Below, in pieces: positions 1 through 7,610 of a stretch of DNA of 64,000 nucleotides. Below the pieces are notes generated by a model. The model searched no databases. It was not told where the DNA came from and was given only the letters and a program-made list of their open reading frames with translations. The position numbers and the translations under genes were made by a program. The first letter of the stretch is position 1. Every line of letters begins with the position of its first letter. Source of the DNA: Longispora albida DSM 44784 (GTDB lineage: Bacteria; Actinomycetota; Actinomycetes; Mycobacteriales; Micromonosporaceae); the NCBI RefSeq assembly GCF_000379825.1, contig NZ_KB903815.1, positions 90,810 to 154,809 of the forward strand. The letters run 5' to 3'.

Positions 1-115
1 GCCCCTCGACAGTGTCGGCCGGAAGCGGCTGGTCGTTGCGCCGGGCGATGTCGAGCAGGGTCTGCGCCCTGATCGTGCCCTCGAGGTGGACGTGCAGCTC
101 AATCTTCGGGGTCAT
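1..115 (-). CDS. add: adenosine deaminase, N-terminus (cut by window edge)
   Basis: The minus strand reads in from an ATG at 115 and runs off the left edge. The first residues are MTPKIELHVHLEGTIRAQ, the classic opening of adenosine/AMP deaminases: the HVHLEG segment holds the two histidines (HxH) that bind the catalytic metal. By family knowledge the enzyme converts adenosine to inosine in purine salvage. Only 38 codons are present, so substrate specificity (adenosine, adenine or another purine) cannot be judged. The start overlaps the stop of the upstream minus-strand ORF as ATGA, suggesting translational coupling. Confidence 0.85.
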   Translation of the reverse strand, partial: MTPKIELHVHLEGTIRAQTLLDIARRNDQPLPADTVEG

Positions 116-555
116 GCACCCATCTTGTACGAGCCCTGGCTGTACAGCAGTTCGAGGATGGACCTGGTCGCCTCGAACCACCGGTCGAGCCATTCCACGC
201 TCGGCGGCTGCCCGCCCCGTGGCGGCAGCTCCATCAGGAGCCCGCGCAGCAGCGGGTGGTCGGCGAGCGCCTCGGCGGAGAACTCCAGCACAGCCGGGTC
301 GTAGACCGGTTCGATGAGCGGCGGCAGTTCCCGTGGTGGCGGCTCGGCCTGCCTGGCCGGGCCGGGCCCGAGTGATGCCTGTTGCTGGGCGAGGTCGCTG
401 CGCTGCTGGACGAGTTCGCTGCGGAGGCCGAGGGAACGGTCCCCGTCCGGCGCGCCCTGCTGCGGGCCGGGGAGCTGACGTGCCTGGCCGCGGAACTGCT
501 GGACCTCGTCAGCGCCGCCCCGGGGGCCAGCGAAACTCTCCGTGGGATGATTCAT
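112..555 (-). CDS. hypothetical protein upstream of add
   Basis: An open frame of 147 codons that ends in an ATGA overlap with the adenosine deaminase start, the main argument that it is real. The C-terminal half (from about residue 75, PLIEPVYDPAVLEFSAEA onward) looks like a folded, acidic/aromatic helical protein; the first 70 residues are Gln/Gly/Pro-rich and look less natural. ATG at 555 is the only start seen in this frame upstream of the credible part. No family is recognised. A plus-strand frame at 382-582 crosses the Gln-rich part and also looks protein-like, so the true N-terminus is uncertain. Confidence 0.5.
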   Translation of the reverse strand: MNHPTESFAGPRGGADEVQQFRGQARQLPGPQQGAPDGDRSLGLRSELVQQRSDLAQQQASLGPGPARQAEPPPRELPPLIEPVYDPAVLEFSAEALADHPLLRGLLMELPPRGGQPPSVEWLDRWFEATRSILELLYSQGSYKMGA

Positions 556-603
556 TCGATTATGCCTAACTTGTACGATTAGCGATGGCTCCTGGCTCCC
601 CGG

Positions 604-1404
604 GTGTCACCCGTACAACGAATGGCGCCGTGCCGGGCGACGGTTCGCCCGCGCTTCGCCCGATTGGTCTTAAGAGGCTCCGTGCTCGACTCAGGCGCAG
701 CACCCGCCCGCCCGTTCACCGTGCTTCCCGGCGGATCGGCCCTCACGCACAGTTCCGGCAGCTCCGGTACGACGGGCGACGACGACCGTCTCCTGTGGCG
801 GCAGGTCACGGCGGGGGAAACCGTCACGGCCCGCGCGCCGGGCGCACCGGACTCCGGGCGGCTCGCCGTCGCCAGAGCCGAGGCCGCGGCCGCCGTGGCC
901 GCGGAGGAACGGCTCGCCGGGCATGTCGATGATCTGACAGCGCAGCTCGCCTCGCCCGCCGCGTGGTTCCAGCCGGCCCGGCGGCACGCGCTGGCCCGTC
1001 AGCTCCGGCTCGACCGGGGCCACCTCGGCGTCCTGCGGGCCAGGGCAGCCAAGGCGATCTCCGCGCGCGACCAGCTGGAGGACCAGCTGAGCAGGCATCG
1101 CGCGTACCTCGACGACCACCGGCCGACCCTCGACACCGCGAAGCTCGCGAAGGCAGAACTCGACCGGCGGATCGACGACGTGATCACCGCGCACGCGGCG
1201 TCCACTGTGCAGCCGCCCTGGTTCAGGTACGGGCTCGGTTTCCCGCCGGAGGCCGCGAGCTATCCGGCCTGGCTACGGCGGGCCAGGGCCGCCGTCGGGT
1301 ACCGGCTGCGCTTCCGCGTGGACCACCAGCTCGAACCGCTCGGTACCGAGCCGCCCGAGCACAGTAAGCAGCGGCAGCACTGGCTCGCGGCCCGGGAGGC
1401 GTGA
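604..1404 (+). pseudogene. C-terminal remnant of a MobF/TraA-type conjugative relaxase (probable)
   Basis: The frame is open for 266 codons from GTG 604, but only residues from about 60 onward look like a conserved protein. That part is Ala/Arg/Glu-rich and helical, and ends in ...WFRYGLGFPPEAASYPAWLR and RFRVDHQLEPLGTEPPE. Ends of this type (long helical arm, a P-P-W motif, a short 'PLGPEP' segment, then a W-x-A-A-R terminus) recall actinobacterial TrwC/TraA (MobF) relaxases, which exceed 1000 residues. The nicking and helicase domains are absent, so this is called a fragment. It lies about 300 bp from tRNA-Leu, a common integration target. The assignment is from pattern memory; a stand-alone small protein is the alternative. 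Confidence 0.45.
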
Positions 1405-1497
1405 ACCAGGACGCGGGAACACGCCCGGGATCGCCGGCCAGTTTGGCGATTCGGCAAATGTGGCAAACCGGACTCAAGATCTCGATAGGGTACGGGA

Positions 1498-1665
1498 ATG
1501 CTGGAATCATCCCGGGCGCGGATCGAGTCGGTACGCCAGTCGCTGCTGAACCGGATCGACGGTGCGGACACGAAAGACCCGGCGGAGATCAGAGTGCTGG
1601 CCGAGGCCTTCCACCTCGTGGCCGGCGGGATCGCGCCGCCGAGCGACCACACGCTGCGCAGGTAA
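1498..1665 (+). CDS. small hypothetical protein, 55 aa
   Basis: A short frame from ATG 1498 to TAA 1665 encoding 55 residues, starting MLESSRARIESVRQSLL and ending SDHTLRR. It is charged and probably helical; codon third positions are G/C-rich, as in real genes here. A weak purine-rich stretch (GGGTACGG) precedes the start. It stops six bases before a strong hairpin that could terminate it. No family is recognised. It could be a remnant of the same mobile segment as the upstream relaxase piece. Confidence 0.45.
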   Translation: MLESSRARIESVRQSLLNRIDGADTKDPAEIRVLAEAFHLVAGGIAPPSDHTLRR

Positions 1666-1670
1666 CAGAA

Positions 1671-1700
1671 AAGGCCCCCGGAGTCTCCTCCGAGGGCCTT
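1671..1700. terminator. bidirectional hairpin terminator between the 55-aa ORF and tRNA-Leu
   Basis: Arms 1671-1683 and 1688-1700 pair over 13 positions with one mismatch around a TCTC loop. Read on the minus strand it follows the tRNA 3' end and is trailed by TTTTCTGTT, a good intrinsic terminator. On the plus strand it follows the 55-aa ORF. Confidence 0.75.
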
Positions 1701-1706
1701 CCTCTG

Positions 1707-1792
1707 TGGTGGGGATGGAGGGAGTTGAACCCTCACACCCTTTCGAGTACACGGACCTGAACCGTGCGCGTCTGCCATTCCGCCACATCCCC
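1707..1792 (-). tRNA. tRNA-Leu (anticodon CAG)
   Basis: The minus strand folds as a class II tRNA: acceptor GGGGATG (1792-1786) pairs with CATCCCC, there is a D-arm with GGCAGACGC, anticodon stem-loop ACGG-TTCAGGT-CCGT giving anticodon CAG, a long variable arm, and T-arm GAGGG-TTCAACT-CCCTC. The discriminator base is A (1710) and CCA is encoded at 1709-1707. It reads CUG, the dominant Leu codon in this genome. Confidence 0.96.
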
Positions 1793-1898
1793 TAGTTGCT
1801 TGCGACTGGGATCAGAGATCCAGCCCCAAGAACAACGCGTCCGGGCGGCAAACCCCCTCAGCGACCCGAGAAGCTTACCCCACCAGGGGGTATTGCTT

Positions 1899-1924
1899 GT
1901 CGTGCTGGGGAACTCTAGCACGAC
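1899..1924. promoter_or_regulatory. small inverted repeat upstream of fhaA
   Basis: GTCGTGCT (1899-1906) and AGCACGAC (1917-1924) form an 8-bp perfect inverted repeat with a 10-nt spacer, 75 bp before the fhaA start, in the region that must hold the promoters of tRNA-Leu (minus) and the fhaA operon (plus). An operator or a 5'UTR hairpin is possible; no regulator is indicated. Confidence 0.3.
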
Positions 1925-1998
1925 CTTGGGACGCGACTCGTCCGCAGGTGGCCCGCTCCGGATACCATCATCTGCGTCGGGTACCCGAGGAGGAGCCG

Positions 1999-2793
1999 GT
2001 GAGCGTTCTGCAACGCTTCGAGAAGAGGTTGGAAGGCCTGGTGGAAGGGGCCTTCGCGAAGGTCTTCAAGGGGGTAGTGCACCCCGTGGAGATCCTCAAC
2101 GCCATGCAACGCGAGGCGGAGGCCCACAAGGCGATCTTGGCTGGGGGCCGGACCCTCGTGCCGAACAGGTATGTGATTGACCTCTCCCAGTACGACCACG
2201 GGCGGCTGGCGCCATACGCTGCCGCCCTGGCTCAGGAGCTGGCCCAGTCACAGGCCGAGTTCATCGGCGAGCAGGGCTGGACCGTGTACGGCGACGTGAT
2301 CGTCGAGGTCGAGCGCGGCGAGGGCCTGGACACCGGGATGTTCCGGGTCACTGCCGAGGTCTACACGGGCGGAGAGGTCGCGCCGCAGCCGGCGTACGCC
2401 CCGCCGCCGCAGCAGCCCGGCTACGACCAGGGTGGCTACCCGCCGCCCCCCGGCCCGGGGTTCGGCCAGGACCAGGGTGGTGGCTACCCGCCGCCGCCGG
2501 GGCCCGGCGCGCGCACCCCGAGGCTGGTGTCCAGCGACGGCAGGCAGTACGCGGTGGCGATCGGCTCGACGGTCATCGGCCGCGGCGAGCAGGCCCAGCT
2601 CCGGCTGCCGGACGTCGGCATCTCCCGCCGGCACGCCCGGCTCGACTTCGACGGCGCCCAGGTGGTCCTCACCGACCTCGGCTCGACGAACGGGACCCTG
2701 GTCAACAGCCAGCGGGTCTCGGCCGTCGCGCTGAATCCCGGCGACGTCATCCAGATCGGTACCACGTCACTGACCTTCCGCGTGGACGGCTAG
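1999..2793 (+). CDS. fhaA: FHA domain protein FhaA (DUF3662 + FHA)
   Basis: 264 residues from GTG 1999, chosen for the GAGGAGG ribosome site five bases upstream and the typical N-terminus VSVLQRFEKRLEGLVEGAF. Residues 1-115 match the DUF3662 domain; about 125-175 form a Pro/Gly/Tyr-rich low-complexity linker; about 180-262 are an FHA domain with the phosphothreonine-binding pattern GR, S-R-R-H and STNG. In mycobacteria FhaA binds phosphorylated partners of PknB, including the flippase MviN, and tunes peptidoglycan synthesis. Here it is the first gene of the operon to pknB, with five bases between its stop and fhaB. The fit of length and order is very good. Confidence 0.95.
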   Translation: MSVLQRFEKRLEGLVEGAFAKVFKGVVHPVEILNAMQREAEAHKAILAGGRTLVPNRYVIDLSQYDHGRLAPYAAALAQELAQSQAEFIGEQGWTVYGDVIVEVERGEGLDTGMFRVTAEVYTGGEVAPQPAYAPPPQQPGYDQGGYPPPPGPGFGQDQGGGYPPPPGPGARTPRLVSSDGRQYAVAIGSTVIGRGEQAQLRLPDVGISRRHARLDFDGAQVVLTDLGSTNGTLVNSQRVSAVALNPGDVIQIGTTSLTFRVDG

Positions 2794-2798
2794 TTCCC

Positions 2799-3272
2799 TT
2801 GCCGGACGTCGTCCTCGCCGTCGCACGGTTCGGCTTCCTCGTGCTGCTGTGGATCTTCGTGTTCGCAGTGGCCGGGGTGGTCCGGCGCGACCTTTTCATC
2901 GGGGCACGGTCCTCGGGGCTCGTCGCGGCCCCGCGCGGGCTCGGGCCGGCCGCAGCCGGTCCGAAGGTGAAACGGGGCAAGGCGGCCCACCTGCTGTCGG
3001 TCAAGGAGGACGGCAGGCCGGAGCGGACCATCACGCTCGCGGACACGCCGATCACGATTGGCCGGGCCGAGGACTGCACGGTGGTGATCACCGACGATTT
3101 CGCCTCGGCGCACCATGCCCAGCTCGTCCCCCGCGACGGGCAGTGGTTCCTGCAGGATCAGGGTTCCACTAACGGTACCTACCTCAATAACGCTAAGGTC
3201 TCCGGATTGACCCCTGTCCCCCTGCGCGTGCCGATTCGCATCGGGCGCACGTCACTAGAGCTACGGTCATGA
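2799..3272 (+). CDS. fhaB: FHA domain protein FhaB (FipA)
   Basis: 157 residues from TTG 2799. An N-terminal membrane segment (about residues 5-27) is followed by a basic linker and a C-terminal FHA domain (about 65-155) with ITIGRAEDC, S-A-H-H and GSTNGTYLN. In mycobacteria FhaB/FipA is a PknA/PknB substrate acting with FtsZ/FtsQ in division. The stop overlaps the pstP start (ATGA, 3269-3272), implying translational coupling. The TTG start lacks a strong ribosome site but directly follows the fhaA stop and begins with the expected hydrophobic anchor. Confidence 0.93.
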   Translation: MPDVVLAVARFGFLVLLWIFVFAVAGVVRRDLFIGARSSGLVAAPRGLGPAAAGPKVKRGKAAHLLSVKEDGRPERTITLADTPITIGRAEDCTVVITDDFASAHHAQLVPRDGQWFLQDQGSTNGTYLNNAKVSGLTPVPLRVPIRIGRTSLELRS

Positions 3273-4705
3273 CTCTGACATTGCGTTACGCGGCTCGCAG
3301 TGACCGCGGTCTGATCCGGGACGGTAACCAGGACTCCGTCTACGCCGGCCCGCGCCTGCTGGCTGTCGCCGACGGCATGGGCGGCATGGCCGCCGGTGAC
3401 GTGGCGAGCAACATCGTGATCGGCGTGCTCGCGCCGCTCGACGAGGACGTTCCTGGCAACGATCTCGTGGAGCCGCTGCGCCGGGCGGTCGAGGCGGCCA
3501 ACCAGCGCCTCCGGGCCACTGTGGAGGCCAATCCCCAGCTTGAGGGGATGGGTACCACGCTGACCGGGATGCTGTTCTCCGGCAGCCGGTTCGGCATGGT
3601 CCACATCGGAGACTCCCGCGCGTACCTGCTGCGCGACGGCGAGTTCGCCCAGATCACCAAGGACGACACGTACGTCCAGATGCTGGTGGACGAGGGCCGG
3701 ATCACCGCAGAGGAGGCCGGCAGCCACCCGCAGCGTTCCCTGCTGACCAGGGCGCTGGACGGGCGGGATGTCGACCCCGAGTTCTCCGTGCGGCAGGCCA
3801 GGCCGGGCGACCGGTACCTGATCTGCTCGGACGGGCTGTCCGGTGTGGTGAGTGCCGAGACGATCGGCGACACCCTCCGGGAGATGGCCGATCCGGCGCA
3901 GTGCATGGAACGGCTCATCCAGCTCGCCCTGCGCGGCGGGGGCCCGGACAACATCACCGTGATCATCGCGGACCTGACCGACAGCGACATCGTCGAGGGC
4001 ACGCCGATCGTTGGCGGTGCCGCGGCGCGCGACCGGGGCGACGTCACCCAGCAGATCGACCTGACCAGCTCGGCCGGGCGGGCCGCCGCGCTCGCCCTGC
4101 CGCCGCCGAGGCCGGCCGCTCCCGAGGAGCCGCTGGCGGCCGTGGCCGGTGACGAGGACGAGGGGCCGAAGCGGCACCCGGTCCGTAACACGCTGCTGAT
4201 CCTGCTGGCCGTGGTCGTGCTGGCCGGTGCCGGGCTGGGCACGTGGTTCTTCACCCAGGCGCAGTACTACGTCGGGGTCACCGACTCCGGTCAGGTCGCC
4301 ATCTTCAAGGGCGTGCCGGGCTCGTTCGCCGGGCTCAAGCTGTCCCGGGTGGACGTGGTGAGCGAGCGGCGGGTGGAGGACCTGACCCCGCAGGTACAGG
4401 AAAAGGTTCGTAAGGGTGTGCAGTTCGAGGACCTGAAGAACGCGCAGGCCCTCCTCGCCGAGCTGAGCAACGACGACGCGACCAACGACAAGCTGATCCC
4501 GGTCTGCCCGTCGCCGGTCACGCCGACTCCCACGCCGGTCCCGAGTTCGCCGGCGCCGGTGCCCTCGGGTACTCCGTCGGTTGTTCCGACCCCGGGCACG
4601 ACCGGGAGCCCGGCACCTGCCGTCAGCGCCACGGCCTCGGCCTCCGCGTCGGCGACCGCCGAGACCCCGCGGGACATTCCGAACCCGTGCCGGACCCGGA
4701 AGTAG
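3269..4705 (+). CDS. pstP: Ser/Thr protein phosphatase PstP (PP2C family)
   Basis: 478 residues. Residues 1-235 carry the PP2C motifs in order: DGNQDS, ADGMGGMAAGD, GMGTTLTGM, HIGDSRAYLLRDG, SDGLSGVV and GGPDNITVI, with the aspartates that bind Mn/Mg. An acidic/Ala-Pro linker leads to one membrane span (about 308-330), then an extracellular part ending in a Pro/Thr/Ser-rich tail. This is the usual PstP architecture: a membrane phosphatase that removes phosphates from PknA, PknB and their substrates. It lies between fhaB (overlap) and rodA (7 bp), as in other actinobacteria. The tail is long and low-complexity. Confidence 0.96.
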   Translation: MTLTLRYAARSDRGLIRDGNQDSVYAGPRLLAVADGMGGMAAGDVASNIVIGVLAPLDEDVPGNDLVEPLRRAVEAANQRLRATVEANPQLEGMGTTLTGMLFSGSRFGMVHIGDSRAYLLRDGEFAQITKDDTYVQMLVDEGRITAEEAGSHPQRSLLTRALDGRDVDPEFSVRQARPGDRYLICSDGLSGVVSAETIGDTLREMADPAQCMERLIQLALRGGGPDNITVIIADLTDSDIVEGTPIVGGAAARDRGDVTQQIDLTSSAGRAAALALPPPRPAAPEEPLAAVAGDEDEGPKRHPVRNTLLILLAVVVLAGAGLGTWFFTQAQYYVGVTDSGQVAIFKGVPGSFAGLKLSRVDVVSERRVEDLTPQVQEKVRKGVQFEDLKNAQALLAELSNDDATNDKLIPVCPSPVTPTPTPVPSSPAPVPSGTPSVVPTPGTTGSPAPAVSATASASASATAETPRDIPNPCRTRK

Positions 4706-4712
4706 CGCTCGG

Positions 4713-6149
4713 ATGAGCGCACCGGTCATTCCGCCAGCCCCCGCAGCACCTGCGGGGGCGATGCCGCGTACGCCGACCAGGCGTAACACGGAGCTTCTGC
4801 TGCTGCTCGGCGCGATAGGCATCGTGCTGATCTTCAGCGCGGCCGCGGAGGCCGGTTCGGCTGGCGAGGTGACCGCCGACTTCTGGGTGCTGCCCGTGAT
4901 GCTCGGGCTGGTGCTGCTGGCCGCGCACGTGGTGGTGCGGTTCGTCGCGCCGTACGCCGATCCGGTGATCCTTCCGGCGGTGGCGCTCCTCAACGGGCTC
5001 GGCGTGGTGTTCCTGCGCCGCCTCGACCTGGGCGAGCTGAATCTCAAGGACCGCGCTGGCCTGTCGGTGTTCTCCGGCCTCGGTTTCAAGCAGCTGATCT
5101 GGACGCTGGTCGCGATCGGCCTGTTCAGCGCGCTGCTGATCGTGGTCCGCGACCACAAGTCGATCTCGCGGTACGCCTACAGCCTCGGCCTGGCCGGCGT
5201 GGTGCTGGTCGCGATCCCCGCCGTGCTGCCGTCCAGCCTGTCCGAGGTGAACGGCGCGAAGCTGTGGGTCAGGCTCGGCCCGGTGTCGTTCCAGCCCGGC
5301 GAGTTCGCCAAGGTCGCGCTGCTGTGCTTCTTCGCCTACTACCTGGTCCGCAAGCGCGAGGTGCTCTCGCTGGCCAGCAAGCGGATCGCCGGTATCGACT
5401 TCCCGCGCGGCCGTGACCTCGGCCCGGTGCTGGCCGTCTGGCTGTTCTCGATGCTGGTGCTCGTGTTCGAGCAGGACCTCGGCACCGCGCTGATGTACTT
5501 CGGCATGTTCGTGGTGATGCTGTACATCGCCACGGAGCGGGTGAGCTGGATCCTGATCGGCCTCGGTACGTTCGCCGGTGGCGCGGTCCTCGCCCACTCG
5601 ATGGTGTCCCGGCTCCAGCTCCGCGTGTCGATCTGGTGGGACCCGTTCAGCGACGCGCGGGGCAAGGGTTACCAGCTCGTGCAGTCGCTCCTCGGCTTCG
5701 GTACCGGCGGCCTGTTCGGCACCGGCCCCGGCGCCGGGCAGCCGACGATCATCCCGGAGGCGGAGAACGACTTCATCACCGCCGGCTTCGGCGAGGAGAT
5801 CGGCCTGTTCGGGCTGACCGCGCTGCTCTGCCTGTACATGGTGGTCGTGATGCGCGGGCTGCGCACGGCGGTCGGCGTCCGGGACTCCTTCGGCAAACTG
5901 CTGGCCGGCGGGCTCTCGTTCACACTGGGCTTGCAGGTGTTTGTCATCGTCGGTGGTGTGACCAAGCTGATCCCGCTGACCGGCCAGACCACGCCGTTCC
6001 TGTCGGCCGGCGGGTCCTCACTGATGGCCAACTGGCTGCTGATCGCCCTGCTGATCAGGATCTCCGACGCCGCGCGCCGCCCCGTGCTGGCCACGCCGAA
6101 GGAGCCGCTGAAGCTGCAGGACGCGCATACGGAGGTCATCCGCACGTGA
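4713..6149 (+). CDS. rodA: peptidoglycan polymerase RodA (SEDS family)
   Basis: 478 residues from ATG 4713, seven bases after the pstP stop; earlier in-frame starts would run back into pstP. About ten hydrophobic spans are visible. SEDS signatures include QPGEFAKVALLCFF, QDLGTALMYFGMFVVMLY, AENDFITAGFGEEIGLFG and TPFLSAGGSSLMANW. SEDS proteins polymerise lipid II glycan strands together with a class B PBP, here the next gene. The stop overlaps the pbpA start as GTGA, so the pair is likely made in equal amounts. The N-terminal 25 residues are Pro/Ala-rich and cytosolic. FtsW is the paralogue, but context favours RodA. Confidence 0.95.
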   Translation: MSAPVIPPAPAAPAGAMPRTPTRRNTELLLLLGAIGIVLIFSAAAEAGSAGEVTADFWVLPVMLGLVLLAAHVVVRFVAPYADPVILPAVALLNGLGVVFLRRLDLGELNLKDRAGLSVFSGLGFKQLIWTLVAIGLFSALLIVVRDHKSISRYAYSLGLAGVVLVAIPAVLPSSLSEVNGAKLWVRLGPVSFQPGEFAKVALLCFFAYYLVRKREVLSLASKRIAGIDFPRGRDLGPVLAVWLFSMLVLVFEQDLGTALMYFGMFVVMLYIATERVSWILIGLGTFAGGAVLAHSMVSRLQLRVSIWWDPFSDARGKGYQLVQSLLGFGTGGLFGTGPGAGQPTIIPEAENDFITAGFGEEIGLFGLTALLCLYMVVVMRGLRTAVGVRDSFGKLLAGGLSFTLGLQVFVIVGGVTKLIPLTGQTTPFLSAGGSSLMANWLLIALLIRISDAARRPVLATPKEPLKLQDAHTEVIRT

Positions 6150-7597
6150 ACGCGCCACTGCGCCGGGTCGGCATCGTCGCCTTGGTCCTGTTCGGTCTGC
6201 TGTTCGTGAACCTCAACTACGTGCAGTTCTACAAGGGCACGATCACCGAGGAGTACCGCAACAGCCCGTACAACGGCCGGGTCCGGCTGGACGAGTACAA
6301 GAACGAGCGGGGCGAGATCCTGCTCGGCGGCGGGGTCATCGTCGCCAAGAGTGTCGACACGGGCGGCGAGCTGCGCTACCAGCGGGAGTACCCGTTCGGG
6401 CCGGCCTTCGCCCACATCGTCGGCTACAAGTCCATCCACTACGGCAACGCCGGCATCGAGTACGCGGAGAACGACCTGCTGTCCGGCAAGTCCGGTGACC
6501 TCTTCGTGAACCGGCTGACCGGCATGCTGACCGGCAAGAACGCGGCCGGCGGCTCGGTGCAGCTCACGATCAACCAGAAGGCGCAGGAGGCGGCGTTCTC
6601 CGGCCTGGGCAACCGCAAGGGTGCCGTGGTCGCCATCGACGCCACGACGGGCGCGATCCTGGCGACCGCGTCGACGCCGAGCTTCGACCCGGGCCCGCTG
6701 AGCAGTAACAGCGGGGCGACGGCGCAGGAGGCGTGGACGAAGTACAACAACGATCCGGCGCAGCCCATGCTGAACCGGGCGTTCGCGAACCGGTATCCGC
6801 CGGGCTCCACCTTCAAGATCATTGACTCGGCCGTGGCGCTGTCGAAGGGCCTGACGCCGGACAGCATGGTGAAGGCCGGCTCGGAGTACCGCCCGCCGCA
6901 GACCACGCACGTGATCCGCAACGCGCACCCGTCGATCTGCCCGCAGGCCGAGGTGACGCTGAAGACCGCGCTCACGTTCTCGTGCAACACCGCGTTCTCC
7001 CGGATGGCCGTCGAGGACCTGAAGGCCGGACCGCTCAGCAACCAGGCCAAGGCCTTCGGGTTCGGGACGAAGTTCGAGACGCCGATGGTCAGCGTGGCCA
7101 GCGAGACCGGCCCGCTCGACGACAAGGACCCGGCCGTGCTGGCCGGTTCGGCGATCGGCCAGCAGAACGTGACGATGAGCCCGCTCCAGGGCGCGCTGAT
7201 CGGCGCAGCCGTGGCCAACGGCGGCACCCTGATGAAGCCGTACCTGGTCGCGGAGACCCAGGGCCCCGACCTGAGCGTCATCGACAAGGCCAACCCGGGT
7301 GTGTTCAGCCGTCCGGTCACCCCTGACGTGGCCAGTGGGCTCCAGGAGATGATGGTGTCGGTCGTCGAGAACGGCACCGGCACGGCGGCGAAGATCCCTG
7401 GCGTGAAGGTCGGCGGGAAGACCGGTACCGCGGAGACCGGCGCGGCTGCCGACGAGCACGGCTGGTTTGTCGGGTTCGCGATCAAGGGGAACCAGAAGAT
7501 CGCGGTAGCCGTCTTCCTGGAACGGGCTGGAGAAGGTGGCAGCCGCGAGGCCACCAAGCTGGCCGGCACCGTGATGAACGCGGCACTCGCGAAGTAA
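6146..7597 (+). CDS. pbpA: penicillin-binding protein PbpA (class B transpeptidase)
   Basis: 483 residues from GTG 6146, overlapping the rodA stop. One N-terminal signal anchor (about 8-26, VGIVALVLFGLLFVNLNYVQ) is followed by an extracytoplasmic domain and the transpeptidase domain. Catalytic motifs: PPGSTFKII (nucleophile Ser and Lys), SCN in TFSCNTAF, and KTGTAE. Class B PBPs cross-link peptidoglycan stems and partner a SEDS polymerase, here RodA. It is followed 13 bp later by pknA. Length and order match the mycobacterial and streptomycete homologues. Confidence 0.95.
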   Translation: MNAPLRRVGIVALVLFGLLFVNLNYVQFYKGTITEEYRNSPYNGRVRLDEYKNERGEILLGGGVIVAKSVDTGGELRYQREYPFGPAFAHIVGYKSIHYGNAGIEYAENDLLSGKSGDLFVNRLTGMLTGKNAAGGSVQLTINQKAQEAAFSGLGNRKGAVVAIDATTGAILATASTPSFDPGPLSSNSGATAQEAWTKYNNDPAQPMLNRAFANRYPPGSTFKIIDSAVALSKGLTPDSMVKAGSEYRPPQTTHVIRNAHPSICPQAEVTLKTALTFSCNTAFSRMAVEDLKAGPLSNQAKAFGFGTKFETPMVSVASETGPLDDKDPAVLAGSAIGQQNVTMSPLQGALIGAAVANGGTLMKPYLVAETQGPDLSVIDKANPGVFSRPVTPDVASGLQEMMVSVVENGTGTAAKIPGVKVGGKTGTAETGAAADEHGWFVGFAIKGNQKIAVAVFLERAGEGGSREATKLAGTVMNAALAK

Positions 7598-7610
7598 GGG
7601 AGTTCGAGGA

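Noticed and set aside
1466-1490. WhiG/FliA-type promoter (TCAA ... CGATA) before the 55-aa ORF
   Set aside because: The spacing between the two words is about five bases, not the 14-16 required.
3179-5158. 659-codon open frame on the minus strand across pstP and rodA
   Set aside because: High GC keeps antisense frames open; composition is His/Arg/Gly-rich and the plus strand has clear PP2C and SEDS motifs.
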